Of a stretch of 64,000 nt of DNA, positions 52,767-62,405 are shown piece after piece. The position numbers and the translations under genes were made by a program. The stretch comes from Planctomycetota bacterium (GTDB lineage Bacteria; Planctomycetota; Brocadiia; Brocadiales; Brocadiaceae), in assembly GCA_016873165.1 (NCBI GenBank), contig VGXV01000002.1, positions 83,020 to 147,019 of the forward strand. The letters are read 5' to 3'. The notes beneath the pieces are model-generated. The model did no database searches, had not been told where the DNA came from, and saw only the letters and a list, made by a program, of their open reading frames with translations. Positions within the stretch are counted from its first letter, which is position 1. Each line of letters begins with the position of its first letter.

Positions 52767-53954
52767 TTATCTTATGGGTACAATTTCAGCCCTTCGGTTC
52801 AGGGCGCGTCCTTCCTCTGTGGTATTAGGAGCAATGGGGACTTTAAATCCGAAACCCTCAGTAGTTATGCGCGCTTCATTAATGCCTTTTTCAACCAGAT
52901 ATTTTTTTACCGCCTGGGATCTTTTATTGGAGAGGTCTATATTGTATCCCATTGAACCGATATTATCCGTGTGTCCTTCTATTCTAATGTGCATTTCAGG
53001 GTTTTTCTCCAAAATCTCAACAATGTTGCTCAGGTTCGAGTCAAATTCTTCTTTAATTTCCCATTTTTTATAATCAAAAGTAACCCCTTTTACTACCCAG
53101 CATCCTCTGGAATCAACGATAGCCCCTTCCGGCGTATCCGGGCATTCATCTTCATCGTCATAAACGCCATCGCCATCGCTGTCTATTCGCGGTATGGCAT
53201 TCAAAAACACTTCTTTTACAAAGTCTGCCATACTGCTGCTGGAGGCAATCTGATCGGCAGTCACAGAAAAACCGCATTTCGCCTCTCGTACGAGTTCTCT
53301 GAGTTTTGATTTTCCTTCTTCGGTATTACCCACAAAAATGGAGTAAAAGCATGTTTTATCACCGTACAATTCTTTTATTTCCTTTACCTTTTCCAGTGGG
53401 CATCCAATCAACTCTTCGCCGTCGCTTACAAAAATTATCGCATTTTGACCGCTTGAAGCGAGCAACTGGTTCGATGCGTCTTCAATAGCATCGCCAGCCG
53501 GACTGCTTCCCTGTGCTTTTGAAGACCTCCCCAATGCGTTTTCCAGAAGACTCCGTGAATGATGGGTGAGGTCGTAAACAATAAGTGTCTTATGCAATGG
53601 TGTAAGGAATCCGTGCCCGAATGTCACAAGGGCGCTGTTAATATCGACTTTAGGCAATGTTTGATTCATGCGTGATATAATATCTTTCGCCACGGTAAAT
53701 TTTGGATGACCGGTGTTTACCGTGCCGGTGTACGCTGCATCCATAGAGCCTGAAGCGTCTAAAATAATAACGAAGCTTTCTATTTTTGGCACATACTTCA
53801 CGTTAAGGGATTTTGAACTTAAATCCTGAGGGATAAAAGATTCAAGAGAACTGAGTGGCTTCTTTTCAGGCGTGATAGACTGTATCTGGGCACAGCCCGT
53901 TAGAACAGCAATTACCATTGCAGCAAGCGATACCAACAAACACGTTTTTCTCAT
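52767..53954 (-). CDS. vWA and OmpA-domain lipoprotein
   Basis: 395 residues from the ATG at 53954 (AAGGA six bases upstream). A lipoprotein signal (AMVIAVLTGC) is followed by a von Willebrand A domain with a complete MIDAS (DASGSMD, near 68-74), a thrombospondin type-3-like calcium loop (DSDGDGVYDDEDECPDTPEG) and an OmpA peptidoglycan-binding domain (IEGHTDNIGSMGYNIDLSNK, then RALNRRAEIVPI). It would tether the outer membrane to a murein layer while exposing a metal-dependent adhesion domain. Confidence 0.92.
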   Translation of the reverse strand: MRKTCLLVSLAAMVIAVLTGCAQIQSITPEKKPLSSLESFIPQDLSSKSLNVKYVPKIESFVIILDASGSMDAAYTGTVNTGHPKFTVAKDIISRMNQTLPKVDINSALVTFGHGFLTPLHKTLIVYDLTHHSRSLLENALGRSSKAQGSSPAGDAIEDASNQLLASSGQNAIIFVSDGEELIGCPLEKVKEIKELYGDKTCFYSIFVGNTEEGKSKLRELVREAKCGFSVTADQIASSSSMADFVKEVFLNAIPRIDSDGDGVYDDEDECPDTPEGAIVDSRGCWVVKGVTFDYKKWEIKEEFDSNLSNIVEILEKNPEMHIRIEGHTDNIGSMGYNIDLSNKRSQAVKKYLVEKGINEARITTEGFGFKVPIAPNTTEEGRALNRRAEIVPIR

Positions 53955-54216
53955 AACCATTCCTTTATAAAATTAAAAGACAAGTTACCGTAAACAAAGT
54001 TCTCTTTAAGAACGAAAACGCAATGCCAATAAAATATCTTTACACACGGTATCCATTTCATGCACACACAGGATAAAGTATATAAAATCAAGAGCATAAT
54101 GCATATTTAACGAACCGATGGAACCGATGTACCATTTTGATAAATTCTTTCAGCTATGTCAAGTGTAGAAATTTCTGGAAATTGACAATACCTTTCTCTC
54201 CTCATCTCAGAAGGAA

Positions 54217-55329
54217 TTATATCTGTTTTACTTTAAATCCAAGTTGACGCAGGGTTTTTCCTGTTTCCCGTTCGGTTGTTTCCACAGTATAATTGTGAAA
54301 TTCGCGACGGACCGGGTAATTTCCCCTGTTAAACTCGAAACTTCCGGGATCATTTCTCAAAAGCCGGTCGTCGGAATAGATATCGTATGTGGCACGGACT
54401 GCCTGTTTGATGCCTTCCATTCCCGTTTTGGCGAGTCTGATAATGGGATTGGGCATGGGTATATTCCCGGGGTACCATGTATCAATGCCCAACTGGAAAA
54501 AACGGCTCAGGGCCTGGACGGACATTGCAGTGCCGTTTGCTTTGCCGTCCGCAGAATAGCCTGCAATATGCGACGTGGCAATATCTGTCAATGGCAACAG
54601 TTCACGGTCTATTTCCGGTTCGTTTTCCCACACATCCAGCGCTGCACCCCGAATGATTTTTTTCTGCAAGGCTTCTTTCAGATCAGTGTTGCAAATAATC
54701 TCACCACGTGAAGTATTAATAATAAAGGCTTCCGGCTTCATTGCGGCAAGGAATTTACGGTCGACGAGATGAAAGGTCTTATATTTGCCCTCTCGGTAAA
54801 GAGGCACATGCAGGGTAATGAAATCGGATTCACAGACAAGTTCATCAAGGTTTGCAAAACCCTTCTTTCCCTCAATATCTGCCATGGGAGGGTCATTGAC
54901 CAGAACGTTCATGCCAAGGGCGAGGGCCTTTTTTATAACCTTTGTGCCGACATTTCCGGCGCCGATTATACCAAGAATTTTCCCCCGCAGAGAAAGGGAG
55001 TATTTGTGGGCGAGTTCAATAAACGTTGCGGTCATATACTGGGCAACGGATTCGGAATTGCAACCGGGGCAACTTGTCCATGCTATGCCGGCACGTTCAA
55101 GATAATCGTAATCTATGTGGTCGAATCCAATGGTGGCGGTGACTACAAATCGGACTTTGGAATTTTTCAAAAGAGGTTCATTGATGTTTGTCCTGGTTCG
55201 GACAATAAGGGCGTCTGCATCCGCAACATCTTCGGATTTTATCCGATTTCCCGGCAGATAATATACCTCTGCATAAGGTTCCAAAGCTCCGTGAATAAAG
55301 GGGATTTTGTCATCAATGATGATTTTCAT
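54217..55329 (-). CDS. pdxB: erythronate-4-phosphate dehydrogenase
   Basis: NAD-dependent 2-hydroxyacid dehydrogenase of pyridoxal phosphate synthesis. The 370-residue protein starts MKIIIDDKIPFIHGALEPYA, has RTRTNINEPLLKNSKVRFV, ATIGFDHIDYDYL and PGCNSESVAQYM, the NAD-binding GIIGAGNVGTKVIKKA, and the PdxB-specific C-terminal dimerisation region (ISHIAGYS-like SHIAGYSADGKANGT). A cytosine-deaminase-like gene lies 54 bases upstream on the same strand. Confidence 0.92.
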   Translation of the reverse strand: MKIIIDDKIPFIHGALEPYAEVYYLPGNRIKSEDVADADALIVRTRTNINEPLLKNSKVRFVVTATIGFDHIDYDYLERAGIAWTSCPGCNSESVAQYMTATFIELAHKYSLSLRGKILGIIGAGNVGTKVIKKALALGMNVLVNDPPMADIEGKKGFANLDELVCESDFITLHVPLYREGKYKTFHLVDRKFLAAMKPEAFIINTSRGEIICNTDLKEALQKKIIRGAALDVWENEPEIDRELLPLTDIATSHIAGYSADGKANGTAMSVQALSRFFQLGIDTWYPGNIPMPNPIIRLAKTGMEGIKQAVRATYDIYSDDRLLRNDPGSFEFNRGNYPVRREFHNYTVETTERETGKTLRQLGFKVKQI

Positions 55330-55383
55330 GGAATAAAACAGACAAAAGATGGGGGTATCCGTGAAATCTGCATAAAGACAACT

Positions 55384-55821
55384 CTATGAAAGCTCACCTA
55401 TATCTTCATTCCAGAGTTCGGGATTATTTTTTATAAAATTTTTCATTAATTGTTTGCATTCTTCAAGGTTCAAATCAATAATTTCTACCCCGTGCAATTC
55501 CATAAATTCTTTTGCGCCATTAAAGGTTTCTGATTCTCCCACGACAATTTTTTTTATACGAAACTGCACAATTGCTCCTGCGCATAAGTAACAAGGCATC
55601 AAGGTGGAATAGAGTGTGGTGTCTTTGTATTTCCCGACCCTTCCGGAATTGGTAAGGCAGTCAATTTCCGCGTGCGCAATGGGATTGTTTTCCTGCACAC
55701 GTTTATTGTGCCCTCTGCCAATAATTTTTCCATCCTTTACTAAAATGGAGCCAATAGGTATGCCGCCTTCCTTTAGCCCTTTTTTTGCCTCTTCTATTGC
55801 AGCAATCATAAAATTATCCAT
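55384..55821 (-). CDS. cytosine deaminase-like (yeast Fcy1 type)
   Basis: 145 residues of the cytidine-deaminase fold. Zinc ligands: AHAEID (His plus catalytic Glu) and MPCYLCAGAIVQ (PCxxC). KKGLKEGGIPIGSILVKDGK, KYKDTTLYSTLMPC, VVGESETFNGAKEF and the ending NPELWNEDIGE follow yeast cytosine deaminase closely, so cytosine to uracil plus ammonia is the likely reaction. It neighbours a guanine-deaminase-like gene 124 bases upstream. Confidence 0.85.
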   Translation of the reverse strand: MDNFMIAAIEEAKKGLKEGGIPIGSILVKDGKIIGRGHNKRVQENNPIAHAEIDCLTNSGRVGKYKDTTLYSTLMPCYLCAGAIVQFRIKKIVVGESETFNGAKEFMELHGVEIIDLNLEECKQLMKNFIKNNPELWNEDIGELS

Positions 55822-55945
55822 ATTATTTTCCTCCCATAAATAGCGCCGTCGAAGTACTCTTTAGGAATTTTTTTAAAGACATTTATTACTATCATGAATT
55901 TCCCTTTGTTAATGGGTTTTGGTTGAGTATAACCGGATGATAATT

Positions 55946-56434
55946 CTAATAAATTCTTTTGTTTTGCTGTTCAAGCCATAATGCAAAAAGGGACAAACTT
56001 TCTTCCCGGAGAAAATTTCCCTTTATTTCTACAGGGCTTCCGCCGATTTTTTTCATGGTTTCGCTGTGAATTGAAAGTTCGTTAAATCCGATTTTCAGTG
56101 CATCTTCAATTCGGGCGCCATACACAATTTTCGATATCTTTGCCCAGTGACATGCGGAAAAGCACATGGGGCAAGGTTCGCAGGTGGAATATATCGTGCA
56201 GCCGGACAAGTCGACGGTATTTAATGTTTTGCAGGCTTCTCTTATCGCATGAATTTCCGCGTGAGCGGTAATATCCGTGTTCTTCCATACGTTATTGTGC
56301 GCACAACTTATTACGTGCTTGTCTTTAATTATGCAGGCGCCAAAAGGTGTTTGGCCGTCAAGGATTCCTTCTTTTGCCTTGTTAATGGCAAGGCGCATAT
56401 ATTTTTCGTCGAAGGTTTTTTCCTTAATCTTCAA
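55946..56434 (-). CDS. nucleobase deaminase, guanine deaminase-like
   Basis: 162-residue cytidine-deaminase fold: TAHAEIHAIREAC (His and catalytic Glu) and TCEPCPMCFSACHWAKISKI (PCxxC). The stretch RIEDALKIGFNELSIHSETM and the size match small bacterial guanine deaminases and related nucleoside deaminases; TadA would show other tRNA-binding residues. ATG at 56434. A MITE copy lies about 100 bases upstream of this start and may carry or separate its promoter. Confidence 0.8.
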   Translation of the reverse strand: MKIKEKTFDEKYMRLAINKAKEGILDGQTPFGACIIKDKHVISCAHNNVWKNTDITAHAEIHAIREACKTLNTVDLSGCTIYSTCEPCPMCFSACHWAKISKIVYGARIEDALKIGFNELSIHSETMKKIGGSPVEIKGNFLREESLSLFALWLEQQNKRIY

Positions 56435-56532
56435 TTGTGCCTCTTTTCGTTGCAGTACAAAATTACACTTGTTTTTAAATCAAGCAGGATTTTACAAAGT
56501 ATCCGGCAATCACGCAAGAAATATGTCTAAAT

Positions 56533-56672
56533 GGGAGCATTCCCAATTTTTTGTAAAATGTGGGGGTATTATGCGGGGGATAAACCACCCGCGCTACGAC
56601 ACATATTGCATGGTAGCGCCGATCCTTTATGGTCGGCTTTATTTTGATTTACAAAAAATTGGGAATGCTCCC
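56533..56672 (+). mobile_element. 140-bp MITE, copy 2
   Basis: Inverted copy of 26654-26793 (139 of 140 positions the same; the one difference lies near the terminal hairpin). Perfect 25-bp terminal inverted repeats and a perfect 8-bp target duplication GTCTAAAT (56525-56532 and 56673-56680). The different flanking duplications prove two separate insertions. It lies in the divergent space between the guanine-deaminase-like gene and the DUF2905 gene. Confidence 0.92.
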
Positions 56673-56800
56673 GTCTAAATCGATATTGCGAGGGTAGATT
56701 TTTTACTGCAGGGTATGTCAAATGGTTGCATCCACCGGGGTTTCTGTGTAATATGTCCGTTGATATTAAAATTTCTGTCTGATGGGAGGATATTTTTGCC

Positions 56801-57025
56801 ATGGGAGAATTTGGTTCATTTGGAAAGGTTCTGATAACAATAGGTATTATCATGATCGTTGTCGGCGCGTTCTTTCTGCTGGGAAACAAAATTCCGTTTT
56901 TAGGAAAACTTCCCGGAGATGTTGCCATCCAGAAGAAAAATTTCAGCTTTTATTTTCCCATTACCACATGTATTATAATCAGCATTATTCTTTCTCTCAT
57001 AATGTGGTTGTTAGGAAAGAAATGA
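56801..57025 (+). CDS. DUF2905 membrane protein, 74 aa
   Basis: Two transmembrane helices (about 8-26 and 49-69) around a short GNKIPFLGKLPGDVAIQKKN loop, the DUF2905 pattern. GGGAGG lies about 11 bases before the ATG. Function unknown in the family. It is convergent with trpF (13 bases between stops). Confidence 0.88.
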   Translation: MGEFGSFGKVLITIGIIMIVVGAFFLLGNKIPFLGKLPGDVAIQKKNFSFYFPITTCIIISIILSLIMWLLGKK

Positions 57026-57038
57026 TGAGAAGGGCTGA

Positions 57039-57647
57039 CTACTTTCCTTTCGCATTTGTTATAAATTTTTTTAAGAGAGAGGCATCCTTCTTTCCCGGCG
57101 CGGATTCCACGCCGGAAGACACGTCAACGGCATAGGGAGTTACTGTGCGGATGGCTTCTTTTACATTATCAGGTGTCAATCCGCCCGATAATATAATAGT
57201 TCCGTATTGACGCGCCTGTTTGGCAATTTCCCAGTTAAACGTTGTTCCCGTTCCTCCCATTACTCCTTTTACATAGCTATCCAGCAGAAATGCATGAGGT
57301 TTATAAAGAGACAGAGCTTTCAAATCTTGTTCTCCTTTAATCCTGAAGGCTTTAATGACTTTGAAGCGCGCCAAACCCTCAAGATCAGAAGGAGGTTCGT
57401 TGCCGTGAAGTTGAATAGTAGTTAATCCGCAATATTCGGCGATGTCAATAATCGTTTCTTTTTTTTCATTTACAAAAACCCCCACGGTTGAAATGAATGG
57501 AGGAAGTTCTGCAATAATATTTCTTGCCTGCTCTTTCGTTACCCTGCGCGGGCTTTCGGCAAATACGAACCCAAGGGCGTCTGCTCCAAATTCTATGGCA
57601 GATAAGGCATCGTTACGATTTGTAATACCGCAGATTTTAACTCTCAT
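57039..57647 (-). CDS. trpF: phosphoribosylanthranilate isomerase
   Basis: Third step of tryptophan synthesis, a TIM-barrel Amadori isomerase. The 202 residues begin MRVKICGITNRNDALSAIEF (catalytic Cys in KICGIT), and include LGFVFAESPRRVT, TTIQLHGNEPP, LLDSYVKGVMGGTGTTFNW and ILSGGLTPDNVKEAI and DVSSGVE. Complete. No other trp gene is adjacent. Confidence 0.94.
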   Translation of the reverse strand: MRVKICGITNRNDALSAIEFGADALGFVFAESPRRVTKEQARNIIAELPPFISTVGVFVNEKKETIIDIAEYCGLTTIQLHGNEPPSDLEGLARFKVIKAFRIKGEQDLKALSLYKPHAFLLDSYVKGVMGGTGTTFNWEIAKQARQYGTIILSGGLTPDNVKEAIRTVTPYAVDVSSGVESAPGKKDASLLKKFITNAKGK

Positions 57648-57683
57648 ATTATTCTCTGAGCAGGATGCAGATTTTCATGAAAA

Positions 57684-58115
57684 TCAAATGCCTCCGGAGA
57701 TAAAGGTCTCAATCTCTCTTATATACTCAGGATACAGTTCCTCCGCCATCTTTACTGAGTCTAAAACTAACGAGTGATCGAGCAGGTCATATTCGTGGAC
57801 AAGCCTGTTTCTGAGTCCTGCAGACGGGGCAAGCTTTTCCGCAAGGTTTGAAGATATTATACCCAGTTCCCCTACCTTTATAAAACTCTCATAATAATCA
57901 TCGGGGGCTGTTTTGCTTGACCGGACTATCAGGTGGGAATTTATGTCAATCGCGGCTTCGATTAATTCCTGCAAAAGTCTTTCTGTGGCTTTCCGTTTAT
58001 ATACGTCTTTGATATATTCTGCCTTAGTCATAGTTTCAATGGGCTTTAGCGCTGAAAGATTTTCAGCAATGATAGAAAGCTTTCTTCTTATAATTTCTAC
58101 TTCTATAGGACTCAT
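57684..58115 (-). CDS. hepT: HepT-type HEPN toxin of a MntA/HepT pair
   Basis: 143 residues, all-helical HEPN (DUF86) protein. The RNase motif RX4HXY is intact: R102-N-R-L-V-H107-E-Y109. In studied pairs HepT is an RNase toxin that the MntA antitoxin silences by AMPylating its tyrosine in this motif; here Y109 is present. It lies one base after the mntA stop on the same strand, the canonical order. Together they form a type VII toxin-antitoxin system. Confidence 0.9.
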   Translation of the reverse strand: MSPIEVEIIRRKLSIIAENLSALKPIETMTKAEYIKDVYKRKATERLLQELIEAAIDINSHLIVRSSKTAPDDYYESFIKVGELGIISSNLAEKLAPSAGLRNRLVHEYDLLDHSLVLDSVKMAEELYPEYIREIETFISGGI

Positions 58116-58116
58116 G

Positions 58117-58518
58117 TTAGAGACCCCTTGATTTCAGGAATTGTCTGATTGAAACCGCCTGTGCATCCCGCAGTTTTTTTGTGTCAACATACATCCTGAA
58201 TGCAAGCGAGTAAAATCCATTGAAGATGCCCGGCTCTCTTTCATAGAGGAGCATACCGTTTTTTACCGCAGAAAATTTTAACAAAGGACTCGCGCGTCTC
58301 AGGTCAACCACGTCAACATTATCGGTATGAAGCAGCCTGATAACTCTGTTGGTGAGCGCCAGTATATCTGCCGGTTTGTCAAAGAGAAATGCAAGGTCAA
58401 TATCGCTTTGCGTATGCATTGTTCCCGTAACAACGGACCCAAAAAGCAAAATAAGCTGCAATCCCTTATCGCTGTAAAATAACGACAGTCTCTTTCTTAT
58501 CTCCTCAACAGAAATCAT
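58117..58518 (-). CDS. mntA: MntA-type nucleotidyltransferase antitoxin
   Basis: 133 residues from the ATG at 58518 (AGAGG upstream; a GTG 13 codons earlier is less likely). The minimal nucleotidyltransferase motif GSx10DxD is complete: G27-S28 and S38-D39-I40-D41. It transfers AMP onto HepT and so neutralises it. Sits directly before hepT. Confidence 0.88.
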   Translation of the reverse strand: MISVEEIRKRLSLFYSDKGLQLILLFGSVVTGTMHTQSDIDLAFLFDKPADILALTNRVIRLLHTDNVDVVDLRRASPLLKFSAVKNGMLLYEREPGIFNGFYSLAFRMYVDTKKLRDAQAVSIRQFLKSRGL

Positions 58519-58615
58519 CTCTTTTACCTCTGTGATACTTTTTCTATCGTCTCTCACCGCAAAAATACCAGGAATGTACAGGTAAGTCTCTTTTAGCGTT
58601 TCTGCTGTAAATGTT

Positions 58616-60193
58616 TTAGTGTTTAAAATGCCGTTGGCCGGTTAATAACATGCAAATTCCATGTTCATCTGCCGCGGCGATTGATTCATCGTCTTTGTTC
58701 GATCCTCCGGGTTGGATGATGGCGGTTACTCCGGCTTTTGCCGCAGTGTCAACACTGTCTCTGAAGGGGAAAAAGGCGTCGGATGCCATTACTGTGCCCT
58801 TTATCCTGTTGCCAGCTTTTTTTATGGCAATCTCAGTGGAATCAATCCTGCTCATCTGACCGGCGCCAACACCAACAACCGCTTCGTCTTTTGCCAAGAC
58901 AATGCAGTTTGATTTCACATGTTTGCATATAGTAAAAGCGAAACGAAGATCGGCCATTTCCCGGTCGGAAGGTTTCTTTTTTGAGGCTATTTTAAGATTT
59001 GCAGCGTCATAAAGAGAAAGGTCTCTGCTTTGTAAAAGCACGCCTCCTCCGATTCCCTTGACTTCCTGAATTTTGGCGTCCCTTGCTTTTACCGGAAGCG
59101 GGCCGGTCTTTAAAAGTCTTAAACTGCTTCCCCATTTCCTTTTTGTGGTGAGTATTTCAATTGCTTGCTGATCGTAATCAGGGGCAATTATTGCTTCAAC
59201 AAAATGTCCCGGCTCGGTAATAGCCTCTGCGGTTGCAACATCTACCTTCTTGTTTAATCCCAGGATACATCCGAATGCGGAAACCGGATCGCCGTTATAT
59301 GCTTTTGTAAATGCCACTGCCAATGTATTTGCCGATGCGGCGCCGCAGGGATTTGTGTGTTTAATTACGATAGCGGACGGTTTCTCAAATTCCTTCACCA
59401 GTTCTAATGCCGCGTGAAGGTCTATGATATTATTGTAGGAAAGCTCTTTCCCGAACAATTGCTGCGCGTTGGAAACACATGGTTCGCTTATATTTTCTTC
59501 GACGTAAAAGGCCGCGGTTTGATGCGGATTTTCACCGTAACGCAATGATTGACGTTTCATATAGTCAAGGGATAGCGATGTTGGGTATCCTCCTTTATCT
59601 TCGCCAAGGCTGTCAAAATAATTTGCGATTACCCTGTCGTAGCGTCCTGTTGTTCTGAAAGCTTCAACGGCCAGTTCAAAACGCATTTTTTCGGAAATGT
59701 TATTATGACCGGCTTTAAGTTCCCCGATGATAAATTCATAACGTTTCGGGTTTACGATGACAATGACATCCTTGTAATTTTTAGAGGCAGAGCGAATCAT
59801 GGAAGGCCCTCCGATATCAATATTTTCTATGGCTTCTTCCATGGAGACGCCTTCTTTTGCGATTGTTTTTTCGAAGGGATACAGATTTACCACTACCATA
59901 TCGATCGGTTGTATTCCCAGTTCTTTCATTTGTTTTTTATGGGTATCGCTATTTCTCAATGCGAGGAGTCCCCCATGCACCTTTGGGTGCAATGTTTTCA
60001 CGCGTCCATCCATAATTTCGGGGAATCCGGTGTATTCGGATATTTCAATTACGGCAATGCCGTTTTCTTTCAATAATTTGCATGTGCCTCCGGTAGAGAT
60101 AATTTCTATCCCTAACGACTGTAATTCCTTTGCAAATGCTACGATTCCTGTTTTGTCAGAGACACTGATAAGCGCCCGCTCCAATTTTGCCAT
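58616..60193 (-). CDS. purH: bifunctional AICAR transformylase / IMP cyclohydrolase
   Basis: Performs the last two steps of purine synthesis. The 525-residue protein has the N-terminal IMP cyclohydrolase domain ([46 protein letters not shown]) and the AICAR transformylase domain ([31 protein letters not shown] with the catalytic Lys-His pair, [19 protein letters not shown] and [13 protein letters not shown]). Complete. AAGGAG lies 11 bases before the ATG. Confidence 0.96.
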   Translation of the reverse strand: MAKLERALISVSDKTGIVAFAKELQSLGIEIISTGGTCKLLKENGIAVIEISEYTGFPEIMDGRVKTLHPKVHGGLLALRNSDTHKKQMKELGIQPIDMVVVNLYPFEKTIAKEGVSMEEAIENIDIGGPSMIRSASKNYKDVIVIVNPKRYEFIIGELKAGHNNISEKMRFELAVEAFRTTGRYDRVIANYFDSLGEDKGGYPTSLSLDYMKRQSLRYGENPHQTAAFYVEENISEPCVSNAQQLFGKELSYNNIIDLHAALELVKEFEKPSAIVIKHTNPCGAASANTLAVAFTKAYNGDPVSAFGCILGLNKKVDVATAEAITEPGHFVEAIIAPDYDQQAIEILTTKRKWGSSLRLLKTGPLPVKARDAKIQEVKGIGGGVLLQSRDLSLYDAANLKIASKKKPSDREMADLRFAFTICKHVKSNCIVLAKDEAVVGVGAGQMSRIDSTEIAIKKAGNRIKGTVMASDAFFPFRDSVDTAAKAGVTAIIQPGGSNKDDESIAAADEHGICMLLTGQRHFKH

Positions 60194-60290
60194 GTTTTTC
60201 TCTCTCCTTTTGCTGAAATTTGCTCACAAATATTTTTGAGATTTTAGCAAAATGATAAAATCAAGTCAAAAGAAACTATAAGGACACTGG

Positions 60291-60551
60291 GGAAAACTGT
60301 TTGGTGCGAAATATGATGTGCTGCTGTATGATTTGACAAGTACGTATTTTGAAAGCGACCTGCCGTACCTTCTTGATACAAGAAAAAAGCGTGAACATCT
60401 CTACAAATATAACTATAGCCGTCAGGAATATATTGAGCTTTTAGAGGCATTGAAAACACTTTCCTGCAAGAGCACTGTGGAATTTAAATGTCAATACCCT
60501 TATATATTACCGTTCAGCGAGTATTTTCAACAAGTCCGGCAAGGGGCATGA
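60291..60551 (+). pseudogene. chimeric remnant: transposase start joined to Dam-type methylase piece
   Basis: The frame from 60291 reads GKLFGAKYDVLLYDLTSTYF, the conserved region of IS1634-like DDE transposases. It then passes without a stop into a stretch (PYLLDTRKKREHLYKYNYSR, EYIELLEALKTLSCK) that resembles the region after DPPY in D12-class N6-adenine methylases. The DPPY motif itself reads SDLPY, at the junction. The frame ends in the tail of the neighbouring ATPase gene. So two partial genes have been fused by deletion. Assignments are from short stretches. Confidence 0.5.
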
Positions 60552-61655
60552 AATTTGTGTCTTTCCTGATGCCGGCTGGGTTGTCTGGGAGATAAGCACC
60601 CGCACATCCGCTTCAACCAGATCGGCGGCACGGTTAAGATTGTTGAAGTCCTGTAAAGAGGGGTTTGACGTCAGTTTTACTTCGACAGCCCATAATTTGC
60701 CCTTAAAATGGAACAGGAGGTCAATTTCAGTGCCGTCAGCAGAACGGAAAAACCATGAATCCACCGGCTGTCCTGTCATATTCAAGGCATCAAGTATTTG
60801 CTCGATAACAAACCCTTCCCAACTTGCCCCTACCCATGGTTGATTCAGAAGTGTTTCATAGTCACGAACACCAAGCAAACAGTGGAGAATGCCTGTGTCA
60901 CGCCAGTAACACTTTGGGCTGCGAACAAGCCGTTTCTTTAAATTTGCAGACCACGGTTGTAGTTTCCTGATGAGAAAAGCCCCTTCCAGAAAATTAACAT
61001 AACTATTGACCGTATGATATGAAAGGCCGAGGCTTTGACCAATCTGAGAGGCATTCCACAATTTGCCATGAACGGCTGCCAGCATTTTTAACAGACGCTG
61101 CATTACCTGGGGTTTGGCGGTTAAGCCCCAGTTTGGCAGGTCGCGTTGTGTGAGAAGGTCAAGATAATCCTTTTGCCATTGAGGATACTGGTCTGACATC
61201 AAAATACCGCCATCAGGAAAGCCCCCCCGCAACCATAAGTCCGTCACAGGAATATCAGGAAGTTCGGTGAGAGTAAAAGGGTTTAGCTCTATCAGGGATA
61301 AACGTCCTGCCAGTGACTCAGAAACATGTTTCATAAGAGATGGGGAAACTGAATCCAGCAGCAGAAAACGCCCTGTCTTTTTTCGTTCGCTGTCAATTGC
61401 TCCGCGCAAACGCGGAAATAATTCCGGACAGGACTGTGCTTCGTCAAGGACTATGATATGTTTGGTCTTTATCAGCGAAGGCCATTGAACATCAAGCCGC
61501 AACCTTTCGGATTCCTGTTCCAGGTCAAAATAGTCAGCCGATAAAGAACACGCCAGGGTGGTCTTTCCGGACTGGCGGGGTCCGACCAATGCAACTGCGG
61601 GATACGATTTTAAACGCTGTTGTATCAGCGGTTCTATCTTTCGTGTAACAATCAT
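60507..61655 (-). CDS. AAA_14/DUF4143 ATPase
   Basis: 382 residues from the ATG at 61655. The N-terminal AAA_14 domain has Walker A in VALVGPRQSGKTTLAC and Walker B HIIVLDEAQSCPELFP. The C-terminal DUF4143 part has a winged-helix-like segment (NASQIGQSLGLSYHTVNSYV) and a PD-(D/E)xK nuclease-like core (EIDLLFHFKGKLWAVEVKLT, E...D...ExK). Family members are common, mobile and of unclear job. A dead relative lies at 4936-5235. It is flanked by a broken transposase/methylase scar, fitting an accessory spot. Confidence 0.88.
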   Translation of the reverse strand: MIVTRKIEPLIQQRLKSYPAVALVGPRQSGKTTLACSLSADYFDLEQESERLRLDVQWPSLIKTKHIIVLDEAQSCPELFPRLRGAIDSERKKTGRFLLLDSVSPSLMKHVSESLAGRLSLIELNPFTLTELPDIPVTDLWLRGGFPDGGILMSDQYPQWQKDYLDLLTQRDLPNWGLTAKPQVMQRLLKMLAAVHGKLWNASQIGQSLGLSYHTVNSYVNFLEGAFLIRKLQPWSANLKKRLVRSPKCYWRDTGILHCLLGVRDYETLLNQPWVGASWEGFVIEQILDALNMTGQPVDSWFFRSADGTEIDLLFHFKGKLWAVEVKLTSNPSLQDFNNLNRAADLVEADVRVLISQTTQPASGKTQISCPLPDLLKILAER

Positions 61656-61938
61656 GCAAAACAGAATACAAATTCTATTTTGCAAAATCAAGGTATTTCT
61701 AAAGTTTTACCTTCTGCATAACTAGGAAACTCGGGCTAGGATTTGTCCAGTAGAAAATGTGGGGAAAGATAAGCTTTATTAAGGGGGAATATGGTAAATT
61801 TCGCTGAATAGTGAATAGATACCTAATTTTTATCTTTTATCCGCACAGGCTTTAGCTTTTTGAAAAAAACTTCGATTTCCCTTATTTTTATACTGCACCT
61901 CTCATATTGACGCATGGAGCAAATTTTACCTCCATTAA

Positions 61939-62111
61939 CTCCGCACTTTAGTGCGGAGATATCCACAATAAATACACCGGCTTTAGTAGAGACAGGTTTG
62001 AAACCTGTCTCTGCAACCTGGTACAGTGAAAGATATTGGGCTAACTTTACCTCAGGGCTGAAGCCCATGATTATTTCTCCCCTTAACCCCATGCTGAAGC
62101 ATGGGGTTAAG
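61939..62111. repeat. cluster of four hairpin palindromes
   Basis: In 170 bases: CTCCGCAC/GTGCGGAG (61939-61958, loop TTTA), AGAGACAGGTTT/AAACCTGTCTCT (61988-62012, one-base loop), GGGCT/AGCCC (62055-62066, loop GA) and CTTAACCCCATGCT/AGCATGGGGTTAAG (62082-62111, loop GA). The last two share the xxxCT-GA-AGxxx design. No gene is in 61692-62489. Looks like a REP/BIME-type repeat cluster or a structured RNA. Confidence 0.65.
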
Positions 62112-62121
62112 ACATGGGCAA

Positions 62122-62140
62122 TTTTTCAAAAAACTAAAGT
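62122..62140 (+). repeat. 19-bp direct repeat, copy 1
   Basis: TTTTTCAAAAAACTAAAGT, repeated exactly at 62406-62424. CTAAAGT resembles a sigma-28 -35 box (TAAA.T), but no GCCGATAA-type -10 follows at the right distance in either copy. Confidence 0.55.
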
Positions 62141-62405
62141 GTTACAAACTGTTTATCAGTGGTATAATGTTTGCGACAACTTTTGTGTGCAATTGTTTAA
62201 AGGTTTTTAAAAGGTGAGAAATCGTATTTTTAAACAGATGATAATCACAGGCGATTAGTTATGTTGAAAAATTGGACGTTTTGGTATACTAAAAAACAAT
62301 GTCCATGATTCAATAATCATTTCAGCCCTTCGGGCTTTTTTTACCGCATGCAGGATTTTCATTGCATGTGAATATCTGTAGGTACACATCTGGAGAGGCA
62401 GGTGT

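Noticed and set aside
54769..55389. 206-codon plus-strand open frame opposite pdxB
   Set aside because: It is the antisense shadow of pdxB, whose motifs are complete on the other strand.
62122..62165. Possible sigma-28 promoter (CTAAAGT) in the direct repeat
   Set aside because: No GCCGATAA-like -10 box at 11 bases in either copy, and no motility gene follows.
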